The notes under the pieces: generated by a model
The model's database searches: none
Seen by the model: only the letters and a program-made list of their open reading frames with translations
What the model was told of the DNA's origin: nothing
Made by a program: the position numbers and the translations under genes
Shown here: positions 26,035-34,506 of the stretch, in pieces
Numbering within the stretch: position 1 is the stretch's first letter
How the letters are laid out: the number at the start of each line of letters is the position of its first letter
NCBI GenBank assembly: GCA_903834975.1
Contig: CAILKX010000027.1
Coordinates: 1 to 39,058 of the forward strand
Direction: 5' to 3'
Source: an uncultured Curvibacter sp.
Lineage (GTDB): Bacteria; Pseudomonadota; Gammaproteobacteria; Burkholderiales; Burkholderiaceae_C
Length of the DNA stretch: 39,058 nt

Positions 26035-26895
26035 ATGGTCGAGATGACCGAGATGACCGAGATGACCGAAATGATTGCAATGGCCGAGAGGGGCGCAGAA
26101 ACCGCCGTCATGGACCACGTGGCCGTGGCGCGCCTTTACGGCGAGCCGCTGTTTAACCTGCCCAATGACCTTTACATCCCGCCGGACGCGCTGGAGGTTT
26201 TTTTAGAGGCTTTTGAGGGGCCGCTCGATCTGCTGCTTTATTTGATCCGCAAGCAGAACTTCAACATCCTCGACATCCCGATGGCGAGCGTGACGCGCCA
26301 GTACCTGGCCTATGTGGACGAAATTCGCAACCACAATTTGGAGTTGGCCGCCGAATACCTGTTGATGGCGGCGATGCTGATCGAAATCAAGTCGCGCATG
26401 TTGTTGCCCCCTAAAAAGGTGGCCGAGGGGGTGGAGGCCGAAGACCCCCGCGCCGAGTTGGTGCGCCGCTTGCTCGAATACGAGCAAATGAAATTGGCCT
26501 CCACGCACCTGAACGCCCTGCCCCAAGACGGCCGGGATTTTTTGCGCGCCCAGGTGGTGATCGAGCAAAGCCTGACGCCGCGGTTTCCCGACGTCAATGT
26601 GCTCGACTTACAAAGCGCTTGGCAGGCTATTTTGAAGCGCGCCAAATTGGTTCAGCACCACAAAATTACCCGTGAAGAACTGAGTGTTCGGGATTACATG
26701 AGCCGCTTGTTGCGTCAGTTGCAAGGGAAAAAATTTGTCGAATTCGAAAACCTCTTTGACCCCGAGCAAGGCAGCACCGTGCTGGTGGTGACCTTCATCG
26801 CCCTCCTCGAACTTGCCAAAGAAACGCTGATCGAAATTACCCAAGCCGAAGCGTTTGCGCCGATTTATGTGCGCTTGTCTTACACGCCCGTCTAA
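26035..26895 (+). CDS. scpA: Segregation and condensation protein A
   Basis: 286 residues. The ScpA core begins near residue 55 with FEGPLDLLLYLIRKQNFNI and continues with AAEYLLMAAMLIEIKSRMLLP, the kleisin N-terminal part that binds SMC. The C-terminal winged helix runs to LSYTPV. ScpA bridges SMC heads with ScpB in chromosome condensation. The first ~16 codons are a tandem repeat giving several in-frame ATGs (26035, 26044, 26053, 26062, 26071, 26080) and another at 26110, so the true start is uncertain. The 3' end is 3 bp from the convergent gpsA stop. Confidence 0.92.
   Translation: MVEMTEMTEMTEMIAMAERGAETAVMDHVAVARLYGEPLFNLPNDLYIPPDALEVFLEAFEGPLDLLLYLIRKQNFNILDIPMASVTRQYLAYVDEIRNHNLELAAEYLLMAAMLIEIKSRMLLPPKKVAEGVEAEDPRAELVRRLLEYEQMKLASTHLNALPQDGRDFLRAQVVIEQSLTPRFPDVNVLDLQSAWQAILKRAKLVQHHKITREELSVRDYMSRLLRQLQGKKFVEFENLFDPEQGSTVLVVTFIALLELAKETLIEITQAEAFAPIYVRLSYTPV
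26041..26067. repeat. Three tandem 9-bp units at the scpA start
   Basis: GAGATGACC occurs three times in a row, then a degenerate GAAATG. Each unit contains an in-frame ATG, so the array multiplies possible starts without changing frame. Confidence 0.9.
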
Positions 26896-26898
26896 ATA

Positions 26899-27885
26899 TC
26901 AAGCGCCGCCGCGCTCCGCTTTGGGCTCACGCCCCATCAATTGCGCCACGGCCTCATGGGGCTGGCGTTGGCCCTCAAGCAAAGCCAAAACAGCTTGCGA
27001 AATCGGCATGTCCACGCCCAAGGCCAAAGCCCGTGCGACCACGGTGCGGGCGCTGTAAACCCCTTCAGCGACATGGCCCAAAGAGGCCAAGGCTTGGTCC
27101 AGGCTTTGGCCTTGCGCCATGAGCAAGCCCACCTGGCGGTTCCGGCTCAAATCGCCTGTGGCGGTCAATACCAAATCGCCCAAGCCTGATAAACCCATGA
27201 AGGTCTCGGTTTGAGCGCCCAAAGCCAAACCCAAGCGGGTCATTTCGGCCAAGCCACGGGTGATCAAGGCCGCGCGCGCATTGAGCCCTAAGGACAGGCC
27301 ATCGCACAGGCCCGTCGCAATGGCCAATACGTTTTTGACGGCGCCGCCGACTTCAACGCCAATCAAGTCCTCGCTGGCGTAAACACGCAACTGGGCGCTG
27401 TGCAAGGCGTTGACCATCAAGTCTCTCAAATGGGCGTCTGCGGCGGCGACCACCAAGGCGGTGGGCAACCCCAAGGCCACTTCTTTGGCAAAACTGGGGC
27501 CACTCAAGGCGCCTACTTGGCACTTTGGGGCGACTTGGGCCGCAATTTCGTGGCCCAAACAGCCGCCGGCTTCAAACCCTTTGCACAGCCACGCCACCGG
27601 AGCGGATTGATCGGCCAAGGCGCTGAGGGTTTCTCGCAAGGCGGCCATGGGCGTGCCGATGACCACCAAGTCGGCGTCTTGGACGGCCGCCAAGAGGGAA
27701 CCCGAGGCCAGTTTCAGCCCGTCTGGAAAAAGTATCTGAGGCAGGTAACGGGCATTCACCCGTTCGGCGTGCATCTGCGCGATTTGCGCGGCGTCTCGAC
27801 CCCACAGCGTGACGTCATGGGTGCGCGCAGCGGCGACGGCCAAGGCCGTGCCCCATGCGCCAGCGCCCAAAAAAGCCAGCTTCAT
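26899..27885 (-). CDS. gpsA: NAD(P)-dependent glycerol-3-phosphate dehydrogenase
   Basis: 328 residues. The N-terminal Rossmann motif [10 protein letters not shown] is at 7-16, [12 protein letters not shown] follows in the dinucleotide domain, and [14 protein letters not shown] holds the conserved catalytic Lys. [14 protein letters not shown] marks the C-terminal helical domain. It makes sn-glycerol-3-phosphate from dihydroxyacetone phosphate for phospholipid synthesis. It follows secB by 23 bp, the same order as in the E. coli yibN-grxC-secB-gpsA group. Confidence 0.96.
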   Translation of the reverse strand: MKLAFLGAGAWGTALAVAAARTHDVTLWGRDAAQIAQMHAERVNARYLPQILFPDGLKLASGSLLAAVQDADLVVIGTPMAALRETLSALADQSAPVAWLCKGFEAGGCLGHEIAAQVAPKCQVGALSGPSFAKEVALGLPTALVVAAADAHLRDLMVNALHSAQLRVYASEDLIGVEVGGAVKNVLAIATGLCDGLSLGLNARAALITRGLAEMTRLGLALGAQTETFMGLSGLGDLVLTATGDLSRNRQVGLLMAQGQSLDQALASLGHVAEGVYSARTVVARALALGVDMPISQAVLALLEGQRQPHEAVAQLMGREPKAERGGA

Positions 27886-27908
27886 GTCAATGGGTCAATG
27901 CAAAGGCG

Positions 27909-28430
27909 TCAATTGACGGTGGTGGTGTCGGCCGACTGAACCGCCGCGTTTTGCGCTTGTTGTTGCTCGTACATGGCTTGGAAGTTGATCTCGGCCAAAT
28001 GCACGGGCGGGAAGCCACCCCGCTGCACCACGTCGGCGACATTGCCGCGCAAATACGGGTAGACGATTTGGGGACAAGCCACGCCGAGGATCGGGCCCAT
28101 TTGCTCGTCGGGGATGTTGCGCACTTCAAAAATGCCGGCTTGTTTGGCTTCAATCAGGAAAACCGTTTTGTCGTTGATTTTGGTGTGCACGTTGGCCGTC
28201 ACCGAGACTTCGAAGATGCCTTCAGCCACGACTTGGGTGTCTACGCTCAATTGGATGTCCACGCTGGGCTGCGTTTGCTCCAAAAGGATGGCCGGCGAAT
28301 TGGGCTGCTCGAGGGACAGGTCTTTGAGGTAGACGCGTTGAATTTGGAACACGGGGTTGTTGTCAGGGGTGTTGTTGGAATTGCTGGAATTGCTGGAATT
28401 GTTGGAATTGCTGGAATTGCTATCGGCCAT
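27909..28430 (-). CDS. secB: Protein-export chaperone SecB with Asn/Ser-rich N-terminal extension
   Basis: 173 residues. The SecB fold starts near residue 27 with [19 protein letters not shown] and includes [20 protein letters not shown] and [11 protein letters not shown]. SecB keeps secretory precursors unfolded and hands them to SecA. The first ~24 residues are almost only Asn and Ser and come from a 9-bp tandem repeat, an oddity for SecB, which is usually slightly shorter and starts with a few acidic or polar residues. It lies between grxC and gpsA; the 131-bp gap before it may hold its own promoter, but I see no convincing one. Confidence 0.95.
   Translation of the reverse strand: MADSNSSNSNNSSNSSNSNNTPDNNPVFQIQRVYLKDLSLEQPNSPAILLEQTQPSVDIQLSVDTQVVAEGIFEVSVTANVHTKINDKTVFLIEAKQAGIFEVRNIPDEQMGPILGVACPQIVYPYLRGNVADVVQRGGFPPVHLAEINFQAMYEQQQAQNAAVQSADTTTVN
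28377..28421. repeat. Five tandem 9-bp units encoding the SecB N-terminus
   Basis: GGAATTGCT (plus strand) is repeated five times, the third copy differing at one base. Read on the minus strand it encodes Asn/Ser triplets near the SecB start. Unit length is a multiple of three, so copy changes would keep the frame. Confidence 0.92.
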
Positions 28431-28561
28431 GAAACGCTTTCGATCGAAAAAAAGACCAGCCCAAGCCCAATACCCGAGAGGCCCGAGTCCTGTTCTGCTG
28501 GTGGAGTTAAAAAAATGAATTATGTCAGCTGTCTATGACCTCAGCCTGGCTGGGCGGGCAT

Positions 28562-28828
28562 TCAAGCGGAATGGGCATTCAAGAGGGGCAATAAGCCACC
28601 GCGGGCATCCAAGGCGATGAGGTCGTCGCAGCCGCCCACATGGGTGTCGCCAATGAAGATTTGGGGCACCGTACGCCGGCCGGTCACGTCCATCATGTGC
28701 TGTCGTTGTGCTGGGTCGGTGTCGACCCGAACTTCTTCAATCTCAGCCACCCCTTTGGACTTCAAAATTTGCTTGGCACGCACGCAATAAGGGCAAACGG
28801 CCGTGGTGTACATCTTCACTGGTTGCAT
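28562..28828 (-). CDS. grxC: Glutaredoxin 3 type protein
   Basis: 88 residues from the ATG at 28828, which has an AAGGA ribosome site seven bases upstream; a longer frame to 29107 only reads through the rhodanese gene. The CPYC active site is at 12-15 (MYTTAVCPYC). RRTVPQIFIGDTHVGGCDDL carries the cis-Pro and glutathione-binding motif. It reduces protein and glutathione mixed disulfides in the cytoplasm. It sits 22 bp after the rhodanese gene. Confidence 0.95.
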   Translation of the reverse strand: MQPVKMYTTAVCPYCVRAKQILKSKGVAEIEEVRVDTDPAQRQHMMDVTGRRTVPQIFIGDTHVGGCDDLIALDARGGLLPLLNAHSA

Positions 28829-28850
28829 CTCAATTTCCTTTTCACGTCCA

Positions 28851-29258
28851 TCAGGCACTTTGGGTGGGCAAGTTGGCTTCTTTCCAAGCCGCCATGCCCC
28901 CTTGCAAAACCTGGGCTTGTTGATAACCCAGCTTTTGCGCCCGCCCCAAGGCTTGGGTGGCGCGAGCGCCCTTGGCGCACACCAACACCAGCGGTAAGGT
29001 TTTATTTTTGACGGTTTCAGGGAGGCGTTTGTCCAAATCGCCCAAAGGCACATTGCGTGAACCCACCAAATGCGAGGCGCTGAACTCATTGGGCTCGCGC
29101 ACATCAACCACCACCGCTTTTTCGCGGTTGATCAGCTGCACCACTTGGTTGGGGCTCAGGCCGCTTTGACGGGCTTCCATGAGCATCGGCCACAACAACA
29201 GGGCGCCTGAAAAAAGGGCAATGGCCACCAACAACCAGTTATCAATCAGGAATTGCAC
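28851..29258 (-). CDS. Membrane-anchored rhodanese-like protein (YibN type)
   Basis: 135 residues: an N-terminal membrane helix (residues ~5-25), then one rhodanese domain with VVDVREPNEF (50-59), the active-site loop LVCAKGARA with Cys94, and GGMAAWKEANLP at the C-terminus. It probably moves sulfane sulfur or acts in redox handling at the inner membrane. Its position ahead of grxC and secB matches yibN in E. coli. It is divergent from gpmA with an 85-bp spacer. Confidence 0.9.
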   Translation of the reverse strand: MQFLIDNWLLVAIALFSGALLLWPMLMEARQSGLSPNQVVQLINREKAVVVDVREPNEFSASHLVGSRNVPLGDLDKRLPETVKNKTLPLVLVCAKGARATQALGRAQKLGYQQAQVLQGGMAAWKEANLPTQSA

Positions 29259-29343
29259 GAGGGTCTTTCAGAACAGCAAAGTCATGGATTCTAAAATGTC
29301 GGCTGGCTTTCATTTTTAACCCCACTCTCTGACCCGCTTTCTT

Positions 29344-30042
29344 ATGTACCAACTTGTGCTCATTCGCCACGGAGAATCCGTCTGGAATCTGGAAAATCGC
29401 TTTACCGGCTGGACCGATGTGGAATTGACGCCCACGGGCGTTGCCCAAGCACAAAACGCTGGGCGTTTGTTGAAGGCCGCGTGTTTTGATTTTGATGTGG
29501 CCTACACCAGCGTCTTGAAGCGCGCCATCCACACCCTGTGGCAAACCTTGGATTCAATGGACCGCACTTGGTTGCCCGTGGTGCACCACTGGCGCTTGAA
29601 CGAGCGCCACTACGGCGCCCTCCAAGGCCTGAACAAAGCGGACATGGCCAAACAATATGGCGATGCCCAAGTGCTGCAATGGCGCCGCTCTTATGACACG
29701 CCGCCTCCGGCGCTGGAAGCCACCGACCCACGCAGCGAACGCGGCGATCTGCGCTATGCCAAGTTGAACCCCGAAGACGTGCCCTTGACCGAATGCCTGA
29801 AAGACACCGTGGCCCGCGTTTTGCCGCTGTGGAACGAGTCCATGGCCCCGGCCATCTTGGCGGGCAAACGCATCGTGGTGGCCGCCCACGGCAACTCCAT
29901 TCGCGCCTTGGTCAAGTACCTGGACAACATCAGCGACGACGACATCGTTGGCTTGAACATCCCGAACGGTCAACCGCTGGTCTATGAATTGGATGCGCAA
30001 CTCAAGCCGATTCGCCACTATTACTTGCAAGACCCCACCTAA
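29344..30042 (+). CDS. gpmA: 2,3-bisphosphoglycerate-dependent phosphoglycerate mutase
   Basis: 232 residues. [10 protein letters not shown] has the phosphohistidine His9; [27 protein letters not shown] and [17 protein letters not shown] are diagnostic of the dPGM family, and [14 protein letters not shown] holds the second catalytic His. It interconverts 3- and 2-phosphoglycerate. It is slightly shorter than the ~250-residue E. coli enzyme, the difference lying in the last third. The 85-bp divergent spacer with the rhodanese gene must hold both promoters; none is clear. Confidence 0.96.
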   Translation: MYQLVLIRHGESVWNLENRFTGWTDVELTPTGVAQAQNAGRLLKAACFDFDVAYTSVLKRAIHTLWQTLDSMDRTWLPVVHHWRLNERHYGALQGLNKADMAKQYGDAQVLQWRRSYDTPPPALEATDPRSERGDLRYAKLNPEDVPLTECLKDTVARVLPLWNESMAPAILAGKRIVVAAHGNSIRALVKYLDNISDDDIVGLNIPNGQPLVYELDAQLKPIRHYYLQDPT

Positions 30043-30125
30043 ACCGATTCTGGAAAGGGACATTCACCCGAGCCCACAGGGCCGCGCCTTCGCTCGGTGT
30101 ATATTGACCGCTCAAAAGGGACTGT

Positions 30126-31562
30126 ATGGGTGAAAAATTAAGAATCACGGCGTGGGTTTCGGCCGGCATTTTGGCGGGCGCGCTGACCACGGTGTCTTTG
30201 CAAACGGTGGCTCGCGGCAATTTGTCGCCCTTGCCGCTCGAAGAATTGCAGCAATTGGCGGCGGTATTCGACATGGTCAAGAGCGACTATGTGGAGCCGG
30301 TCGACGAGAAAAAACTGATTTCTGACGCCATCGCCGGCATGGTGGCGGGCCTTGACCCCCACTCACAGTATTTCGACAAAAAATCGTTCAAAGAATTTCG
30401 CGAAGGCACCACCGGCTCGTTTGTCGGCGTGGGCATCGAAATCACCCAAGAAGACGGTTTGGTGAAAGTGGTGTCGCCCATTGAAGGCTCACCCGCCTTC
30501 AAGGCCGGCCTCAAGCCAAATGACTTGATTACCAAGGTAGACGAGGTGGCGGTGAAAGGCCTGAGCCTGAATGAAGCCGTCAAACGCATGCGCGGCGAGC
30601 CTAAAACCACCGTGGTTTTGACGGTGTTCCGCAAGGATGAAAACCACACCTTCACGGTGTCGATTGTGCGCGACCAAATCCGCACCCAGTCGGTTCGTGG
30701 CAAGGTCATTGAGCCTGGTTACGCTTGGATACGCGTTAGCCAATTCCAAGAGCGCACAGTAGAAGACTTTGCCCGCAAAGTTGAAGAAATTTATAAACAA
30801 GAGCCCCACTTGAAGGGTTTGGTGCTGGACTTGCGCAATGACCCCGGCGGCTTGTTGGACGCGGCTGTGGCCATTTCAGCGGCCTTCTTGCCGAACAATG
30901 CCATCGTGGTGTCAACCAATGGGCAGTTGCCAGAGAGCAAGTCGGTTTTCAAAGCCTCGCCAGAGTTTTACCAGCGCGGATTGGGTTCAGACCCGCTCAA
31001 GGGCTTGCCGAGCGAGCTGAAAAAAGTGCCGTTGATCGTTTTGGTCAATGAAGGCTCTGCCTCGGCCAGTGAAATTGTGTCGGGCGCTTTGCAAGACCAC
31101 CAACGCGCCACGATCATGGGCAGCCAAACCTTTGGTAAAGGCTCCGTCCAAACCGTACGGCCTTTGGGCCCCGACACTGGCCTGAAGATCACCACCGCCC
31201 GTTACTACACACCCAGCGGACGCTCCATTCAGGCGAAAGGCATCGTGCCGGACATCTGGATCGATGAAACGGCCGAAGGCAGCCCCTTCGCCGTGTTGCG
31301 CATGCGCGAGTCTGACCTCGACAAGCACTTGAACAGCGGTCAAGGCGAAGAGAAGGCCAGCCCCGACTTGGAAAAAGCCCGAGACGAAGCCCGCAAACGC
31401 TTAGAAGAAGAGGCCCGCAAGCCCTTGTCTGAGCGCAAGCCCCCCGAAATGGGCAGCGACAAAGACTTCCCCCTGAGCCAGGCGCTGCAAAAACTCAAGG
31501 GCTTGCCCGTCACGGCCAGCAAGAGCCAAGTGGAACGCAAAGAAGCCAACAAAGAAGAATGA
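30126..31562 (+). CDS. Carboxy-terminal processing serine protease (S41, CtpA type)
   Basis: 478 residues. An N-terminal signal anchor (residues ~7-30), then a DYVEPVDEKKL helical region, a PDZ domain (~95-180, with GVGIEI and SPAFKAGLKPNDLI), and the S41 core. The Ser/Lys dyad is Ser313 in EGSASASEI and Lys338 in TFGKGSVQ, with the 25-residue spacing known for this family. The last ~100 residues are charged and probably helical. It degrades or trims periplasmic and envelope proteins. It follows gpmA by 83 bp and overlaps the next gene by ATGA. Confidence 0.93.
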   Translation: MGEKLRITAWVSAGILAGALTTVSLQTVARGNLSPLPLEELQQLAAVFDMVKSDYVEPVDEKKLISDAIAGMVAGLDPHSQYFDKKSFKEFREGTTGSFVGVGIEITQEDGLVKVVSPIEGSPAFKAGLKPNDLITKVDEVAVKGLSLNEAVKRMRGEPKTTVVLTVFRKDENHTFTVSIVRDQIRTQSVRGKVIEPGYAWIRVSQFQERTVEDFARKVEEIYKQEPHLKGLVLDLRNDPGGLLDAAVAISAAFLPNNAIVVSTNGQLPESKSVFKASPEFYQRGLGSDPLKGLPSELKKVPLIVLVNEGSASASEIVSGALQDHQRATIMGSQTFGKGSVQTVRPLGPDTGLKITTARYYTPSGRSIQAKGIVPDIWIDETAEGSPFAVLRMRESDLDKHLNSGQGEEKASPDLEKARDEARKRLEEEARKPLSERKPPEMGSDKDFPLSQALQKLKGLPVTASKSQVERKEANKEE

Positions 31563-32305
31563 ACGACGAGCAACTGCTGCGCTACTCGCGGCATATCCTG
31601 CTCGATGAGTTCGGCATCGAAGGTCAAGAGCGCTTGCTGGCGTCCCGGGCTTTGGTGATTGGCGCGGGCGGTTTGGGTTCTCCCGTTGCTTTATTTTTGG
31701 CCTCTGCCGGCGTGGGCCATTTGGTATTGGTGGACGACGACACGGTGGAGCTCACCAACTTGCAGCGTCAAATCGCCCACACCATGGGCCGCGTTGGCCA
31801 AGCCAAGGCACTTTCTGCCAAGCAAGCGGTTGTCGATTTGAACCCCGAGGTCCAGGTGACCGCGCTCATTGAGCGGGCCGGCCCCGAACTGCTGGACCGG
31901 CAAGTGCCCTTGGCGGATGTGGTGCTGGATTGCTCCGACAACTTCACGACCCGCCAAGCCATCAACCGCGCCTGTTTTCAGCACGGGGTTCCCTTGGTGT
32001 CGGGCTCGGCCATTCGCTTTGATGCCCAGGTCAGTGTTTTTGACCCCAGACGCAACGACAGCCCTTGCTACGCCTGTATTTTTCCGCCCGACCAGCCCCC
32101 AGAGGAGACGGCCTGCGCCACGATGGGGGTTTTGGCCCCCTTGGTCGGGACCATCGGTAGCTTGCAAGCGATGGAAGCCGTGAAGCTGCTCAGCGGGGTG
32201 GGTGAAGGATTGATCGGCCGCCTGTTGATGCTGGATGCCTTGCAAATGAGTTGGAACACCTTGAAACTCAAGCGATCGCCCCATTGCTCTGTTTGTCAAA
32301 AGTAG
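31559..32305 (+). CDS. moeB: HesA/MoeB/ThiF-family adenylyltransferase (MoeB-like)
   Basis: 248 residues, the length of MoeB/ThiF. The nucleotide-binding region reads GAGGLGSPVALFLASAG, then LVDDDTVELTNLQRQI with the catalytic Arg. Two CxxC pairs (CYAC and CSVC) bind structural zinc, and TACATMGVL carries the family's conserved Cys. It activates the C-terminus of a ubiquitin-like sulfur carrier (MoaD or ThiS) by adenylation; MoeB is the best guess because the cell makes a Mo enzyme, but ThiF cannot be excluded. ATGA overlap (31559-31562) couples it to the protease. Confidence 0.88.
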   Translation: MNDEQLLRYSRHILLDEFGIEGQERLLASRALVIGAGGLGSPVALFLASAGVGHLVLVDDDTVELTNLQRQIAHTMGRVGQAKALSAKQAVVDLNPEVQVTALIERAGPELLDRQVPLADVVLDCSDNFTTRQAINRACFQHGVPLVSGSAIRFDAQVSVFDPRRNDSPCYACIFPPDQPPEETACATMGVLAPLVGTIGSLQAMEAVKLLSGVGEGLIGRLLMLDALQMSWNTLKLKRSPHCSVCQK

Positions 32306-32317
32306 GAAAAGTCCTAC
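32302..32317. promoter_or_regulatory. Inverted repeat, candidate response-regulator site
   Basis: GTAGGA-AAAG-TCCTAC, a perfect 6-bp dyad with a 4-bp centre, overlapping the stop of the MoeB-like gene. Its TAGGA/TCCTA arms resemble sites bound by NarL/FixJ-type regulators such as BvgA and RcsB. It lies 28 bp before a perfect TTGACA. Confidence 0.45.
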
Positions 32318-32337
32318 ATTCCTTCCGCCGAAAGGTG

Positions 32338-32343
32338 TTGACA
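32338..32343 (+). promoter_or_regulatory. Candidate -35 element of the receiver-protein gene
   Basis: A perfect TTGACA. No recognisable -10 occurs 16-18 bp downstream (the bases are A-rich then GCC), so any promoter here would be activator-dependent. Its predicted start (~32374) would put the inverted repeat near -64. Confidence 0.4.
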
Positions 32344-32389
32344 ATTAAACATTCGGCTGAAAAAGCCTTCCGCAACCCAGAAAGTCCGC

Positions 32390-32788
32390 TTGTCTTTACG
32401 CGCCTTCATCGTTGAAGACCACCCCATCCTTCGCTCCGATATGGTGGCCATGCTGGAAGACTTAGCGAATGTGGAGGTGGTGGGCTGCTTTGAGAACGAG
32501 ACCAGCGCCAAGGCTTGGTTACAAATCCAGGAGACTGAAAAAGAACCCGGTTGGGATTTGGGCATCGTCGACCTCTTTTTGCGGGAAGGATCTGGCTTGG
32601 GCGTGATCACCGCGTGTCAACAGCGCTTGAAGCACCAAAAAGTGGTCTTGATGAGTAATTTCGCCGTCAAAGAGGTGCGCGACCGCTGCCTGCAGTTGGG
32701 CGCCGACGCGGTGTTTGACAAATCAAATGAAATCGACGCCTTGTTGGATTACTGCCGCATGGTGCAGCGGGCATGGGCTAATCGATGA
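32390..32788 (+). CDS. Single-domain response regulator (receiver only)
   Basis: 132 residues from a TTG start; the first internal ATG would delete the acidic pocket, so the TTG start is required. The receiver domain is complete: Glu9/Asp10 acidic pair, Asp61 phospho-acceptor in IVDLFLREG, Ser89 switch residue and Lys111. No output domain follows. Its 3' end overlaps the convergent NarL/FixJ regulator by 11 bp. It could compete for phosphate with that regulator or act on another partner; function is inferred only from context. Confidence 0.83.
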   Translation: MSLRAFIVEDHPILRSDMVAMLEDLANVEVVGCFENETSAKAWLQIQETEKEPGWDLGIVDLFLREGSGLGVITACQQRLKHQKVVLMSNFAVKEVRDRCLQLGADAVFDKSNEIDALLDYCRMVQRAWANR

Positions 32789-33410
32789 GTTTGTTTTTAA
32801 GGGCGTAATACGTGAGATCGCTGTTGCTGCTCAGGTTCATCTTTTCCATCAACCGGGTCCGGTAAGTGCTGACTGTTTTGACACTCAGGGACAGCGCATG
32901 ACCAATTTCAGTGGGACTGACGCCTTGCGCCAATTTCAAGAAAATCTGGAACTCTCGTTTGGACAAGCCTTCGTGCAAGGCCACGTCCTCGCGCCGATTC
33001 AAGTTGTCCGCCAACATCTCGGCCACCGCCGGGGTGATGTACCGTTTGCCCAGTGCCACCGTGCGAATGGCGTCAACAATTTGGGCCGGCTCACATTCTT
33101 TGTTCAAATAGCCGCTCGCCCCTTGACGAATCAGGCTGACGGCATAGTGCGCTTCAGGGTAACCCGACAGAATCAAAATACCGACCTGCGGCGCCTTGGC
33201 CCGAATCATCGCCAACACGTCCAGACCCGATTGGCCCGGCATCGACAAGTCCATCAACAAAACGTCCATCTCCACTTGACGCACCAAATCGATGGCCTCG
33301 CGTCCATTCGCAGCGTCACCCACGACGCGAAGGTCGACGAAGTCGGCAAAAAAATTCCGCAAGCCCGAGCGCACAATGGCGTGGTCGTCGACAAGGCCAA
33401 TTCTGATCAT
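32778..33410 (-). CDS. NarL/FixJ-family response regulator
   Basis: 210 residues. The receiver domain has Asp8/Asp9 and the phospho-acceptor Asp54 in LLMDLSMPG. The C-terminal LuxR-type helix-turn-helix (~148-205) reads LSKREFQIFLKLAQGVSPTE then IGHALSLSVKTVSTYRTRLM. It is divergent from the histidine kinase gene with only 38 bp between starts, so the pair is almost certainly a two-component system. The target may be the inverted repeat at 32302-32317. Confidence 0.92.
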   Translation of the reverse strand: MIRIGLVDDHAIVRSGLRNFFADFVDLRVVGDAANGREAIDLVRQVEMDVLLMDLSMPGQSGLDVLAMIRAKAPQVGILILSGYPEAHYAVSLIRQGASGYLNKECEPAQIVDAIRTVALGKRYITPAVAEMLADNLNRREDVALHEGLSKREFQIFLKLAQGVSPTEIGHALSLSVKTVSTYRTRLMEKMNLSSNSDLTYYALKNKLID

Positions 33411-33448
33411 TTCTTATTTGTTCCCATCATCTCAAAGGTGGGCGCCCC

Positions 33449-34483
33449 ATGACTGTTGCAACTTCAAGCCGCTCCAAAATTCCTCACCAAGGGCTGGGTA
33501 TTTGGCCCAGGTTCGTGGGGTTGGCGCTCTGTTCGTGCCTGATTTTGGTCGTGATTCTTCAACTCAACGACACTCAAAATTTTCACGAACTTTTCACACA
33601 GCTCGAATTAAAACAAACAATGGGCGCTTTGGGTGAATTGTTACAACTCGAGCGACTTCAAGCGCAGTCGGAACGACAAAACTGGCTGAATGCCGCCATG
33701 GGCTTGATGGTCGGTATCGCTGGCTTCGGCCTCTGGTTTCTGTTGAAACGGGTCGAACAATTGCGCCTTCAAGACGAGCAAGGGTTTCTCCATGCTTCCG
33801 AGGAACAAGCCCGCTTAGAAGCTTTGTTGACCGAACGCTCAGACAGCTTGGCCAAGCTCGCGACCCATTTGCAGAACGTGCGCGAAGAAGAACGTGGCTT
33901 TTTGGCCCGAGAACTCCACGATGAATTGGGCGCTTTGCTGACCGCCGCCAAGTTTGATGTGGCCCGCGTCAAAGCCAAATTAGAGGCCCAACAAATCGAC
34001 TTGGCGATGGAGCGCCTCAGCCACCTGACTCAAACTTTGAATTCAGGCATCGCCCTCAAACGCCGCATGGTGGAAGATCTCCGTCCCTCTTCTTTGGACA
34101 ATCTGGGCTTGGTCGCCGCGCTGGAAATTTTGGCCCGAGAGTTCTCCGAAGGCGCCAAATTGCCGGTCCACACGCAGCTCGAAGAAGTCAAGTTGTCAAC
34201 CGACAGCGCACTCACCGTTTACCGCTTGGTGCAAGAATCGTTGACCAACATCGCCAAACATGCGCAGGCCAAAAAAGTGGACATTGAACTCAGCCAAACC
34301 CAAGGCGGCGTCAAGGTGGTGGTGACGGACGATGGCGTGGGTTTTCCAGCCTCGTCGATCAACCCCAAATCTCATGGGCTGGCTGGCATGCACCACCGGG
34401 TCACGTCAGCAGGTGGCCAGCTGCGCATCAGCCGAGGCGGCCCCGAGGGCGGCACACGGGTTGAGGCCTATTTGCCCTTTTGA
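33449..34483 (+). CDS. NarX/DegS-type sensor histidine kinase
   Basis: 344 residues. Two membrane helices (~22-38 and ~80-99) flank a short ~40-residue periplasmic segment without cysteines. A coiled-coil stretch (~100-150) leads to the HisKA_3 dimerisation motif REEERGFLARELHDELG, with His157 as phosphorylation site. The HATPase_c domain follows with QESLTNIAKHAQA (N box), VTDDGVGFP (D box) and HGLAGMHHRV. The signal is unknown; the small periplasmic loop leaves little room for a ligand domain. Start at 33449 has an AGGTGGG site. It pairs with the divergent NarL-type regulator. Confidence 0.93.
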   Translation: MTVATSSRSKIPHQGLGIWPRFVGLALCSCLILVVILQLNDTQNFHELFTQLELKQTMGALGELLQLERLQAQSERQNWLNAAMGLMVGIAGFGLWFLLKRVEQLRLQDEQGFLHASEEQARLEALLTERSDSLAKLATHLQNVREEERGFLARELHDELGALLTAAKFDVARVKAKLEAQQIDLAMERLSHLTQTLNSGIALKRRMVEDLRPSSLDNLGLVAALEILAREFSEGAKLPVHTQLEEVKLSTDSALTVYRLVQESLTNIAKHAQAKKVDIELSQTQGGVKVVVTDDGVGFPASSINPKSHGLAGMHHRVTSAGGQLRISRGGPEGGTRVEAYLPF

Positions 34484-34506
34484 CTTTTTTACCTTTTGAA
34501 ATAACC

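Noticed and set aside
26612-26628. AAAGCGCTT inside scpA as a third LacI-type operator
   Set aside because: It matches only the core of the 14-bp palindrome, lacks the TGA/TCA ends and lies in coding sequence.
28431-28561. Promoter or terminator between grxC and secB
   Set aside because: CAGCC-A-GGCTG has an impossible one-base loop and no adjacent T run, and no convincing -35/-10 pair was found.
28829-29107. Longer grxC frame reaching 29107
   Set aside because: The extra residues are an out-of-frame reading of the rhodanese gene; the start at 28828 has a good ribosome site and gives the normal glutaredoxin length.
30070-30099. Inverted repeat CCGAGC/GCTCGG before the CtpA protease gene
   Set aside because: Six-bp arms about 18-20 bp apart with no T run and no known operator form; could easily be chance in GC-rich DNA.
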